NCBI RefSeq assembly: GCF_002937115.1
Contig: NZ_NHRY01000114.1
Coordinates: forward strand, 23,238 to 87,237
Reading direction: 5' to 3'
Origin: Rhodopila globiformis
GTDB lineage: Bacteria > Pseudomonadota > Alphaproteobacteria > Acetobacterales > Acetobacteraceae
Length of the DNA stretch: 64,000 bases
Shown here: one piece after another, positions 63,454 to 64,000 of the stretch
Layout of the letters: each line of letters begins with the position of its first letter
Numbering within the stretch: the first letter of the stretch is position 1
Notes under the pieces: model-generated
The model's database searches: none
The model's input: the letters and a program-made list of their open reading frames with translations, nothing else
Told to the model about the DNA's origin: nothing
Translations under genes and position numbers: made by a program

Positions 63454-64000
63454 TCAGGCAACCGCAGCGGGCTTGGCGTCGCGGATCTGCGGCGGCAATG
63501 CAACGCCGACCGCCTGGAACACCTTGCCGGCCACACCGGTGACCGGCGTGCGCAGAATAAAGCGCTTGCCGTCCTGCTCGACCTCGATCTCCTGAAGTCG
63601 GTCGAGGTCGGCCAGCAGCCCATGCCATTCGGGTTTCAGTTGCGCCACCGCCAATCGATCTTCCAACTCTTTGCGCAGCACCAAAGCCAAAAACGTGCAG
63701 AACACATGTCCGCGGATCGCCTCCTCCGTCTGGTGAAAGATCGGCCGGGTCTCCAGCAGGGCTTTGTGCGAACGAAACATCTGCTCGACGACCAGCAACT
63801 CGCGATAGCGCAGCATCACCGTCAGCGGATGCAGCCGGGTATTGGTGCGCAGCACGTAAAGCCCGTCGTAGCGGGCCTCATCGGCGATGCGCGCTTCATC
63901 AATGGTGAAGTGCTGCTCATCGGGTGTGCGGAGGTAGCGGCGGTAGGCGCTGTTGCCGACCAGCGATTTGTCGCCTTGTTTGAGCTTGGCGCGCAGGCTC
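63454..64000 (-). mobile_element. IS1634-type transposase, C-terminal part (window-cut)
   Basis: The frame is open to the window edge, so about 181 residues are visible, including DEARYDGLYVLRTNTRLHPL, TVMLRYRELLVVEQMFRSHK and ETRPIFHQTEEAIRGHVFC. The DDE-family C-terminal glutamate region is of YREK type with Leu in the Arg position (Y-x2-L-x3-E-x6-K), usual for IS1634. It would catalyse its own transposition. The N-terminal part and the other end lie outside the window. Confidence 0.8.

Overview
The window is a high-G+C alphaproteobacterial chromosome segment, most likely Rhodospirillales/Acetobacteraceae (inference). The support is a GAAC-N7-GAAC SOS box at recA, a DUF1150-hsp20 pair, a urtABCDE-ure cluster with a sigma54-type promoter, the dapD-dapE-truA-fmt-def neighbourhood, and the protein sequences themselves. 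No tRNA, rRNA or CRISPR array was seen.

Region 1 (1-15.67 kb) is the tail end of a contractile-tail prophage or tailocin with visibly lower G+C. Gene order is Mu/P2-like: tail tube (cut by the window edge), tail assembly chaperone with a canonical -1 frameshift site (GGGAAAC), an unusually short protein in the tape-measure slot, N-like protein, LysM/X, hub D, spike V, W, J and I. A five-gene fibre cassette follows: a glycine-rich fibre, a small adaptor, a 12-repeat fibre, a fibronectin-III fibre and a tailspike with an SGNH-esterase signature. No head, lysis or integrase gene lies inside the window.

Region 2 (15.7-20.3 kb): a ThDP-dependent acetolactate-synthase-like enzyme. Next comes a small low-G+C patch carrying HicAB (hicB frameshifted), bracketed by a decayed fragment of cdd and the intact cdd, and then recA with its SOS operator. 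Region 3 (20.4-25.1 kb): two divergent flagellar clusters, flgBC-fliEQR-flhB and orf85-fliOP, with an 8-bp inverted repeat exactly midway between them. Region 4 (25.1-32.3 kb): a cytochrome P450, a 1.2-kb gene-poor gap, then a membrane octaheme cytochrome, a cytochrome b, a secreted unknown and a TauE/SafE permease, suggesting sulfur-compound redox chemistry.

Region 5 (32.4-48 kb) is housekeeping: DUF1150-hsp20, def-fmt-truA, two paralogous membrane proteins, dapE-dapD, an FtsB-like protein, a universal stress protein, pdxH, an acyl-CoA dehydrogenase, a ParE-type toxin-antitoxin pair, an orphan ParS/MbcA-type antitoxin, rsmD, an RluB-type synthase, purD and xseA. Region 6 (48.4-60.9 kb) is one long minus-strand urea block: urtABCDE, ureD, ureA, [brnT-xre toxin-antitoxin insertion], ureB, C, E, F, G and a carboxymuconolactone-decarboxylase-like gene. 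It is headed by an exact sigma54 promoter and has a strong attenuator hairpin after urtA. Region 7 (61.2-64 kb): a 2-hydroxyacid dehydrogenase, a repeat-rich gene-free stretch with a perfect 30-bp inverted repeat, and the end of an IS1634-type transposase.

The most unusual observation is a family of about 80-90-bp palindromic elements scattered through the window. One copy lies in frame inside ureD, where a 54-bp tandem duplication adjoins it, and one lies in frame in the 5' end of fliP, so this repeat appears to be adding peptide segments to real proteins. Other element copies lie between genes.
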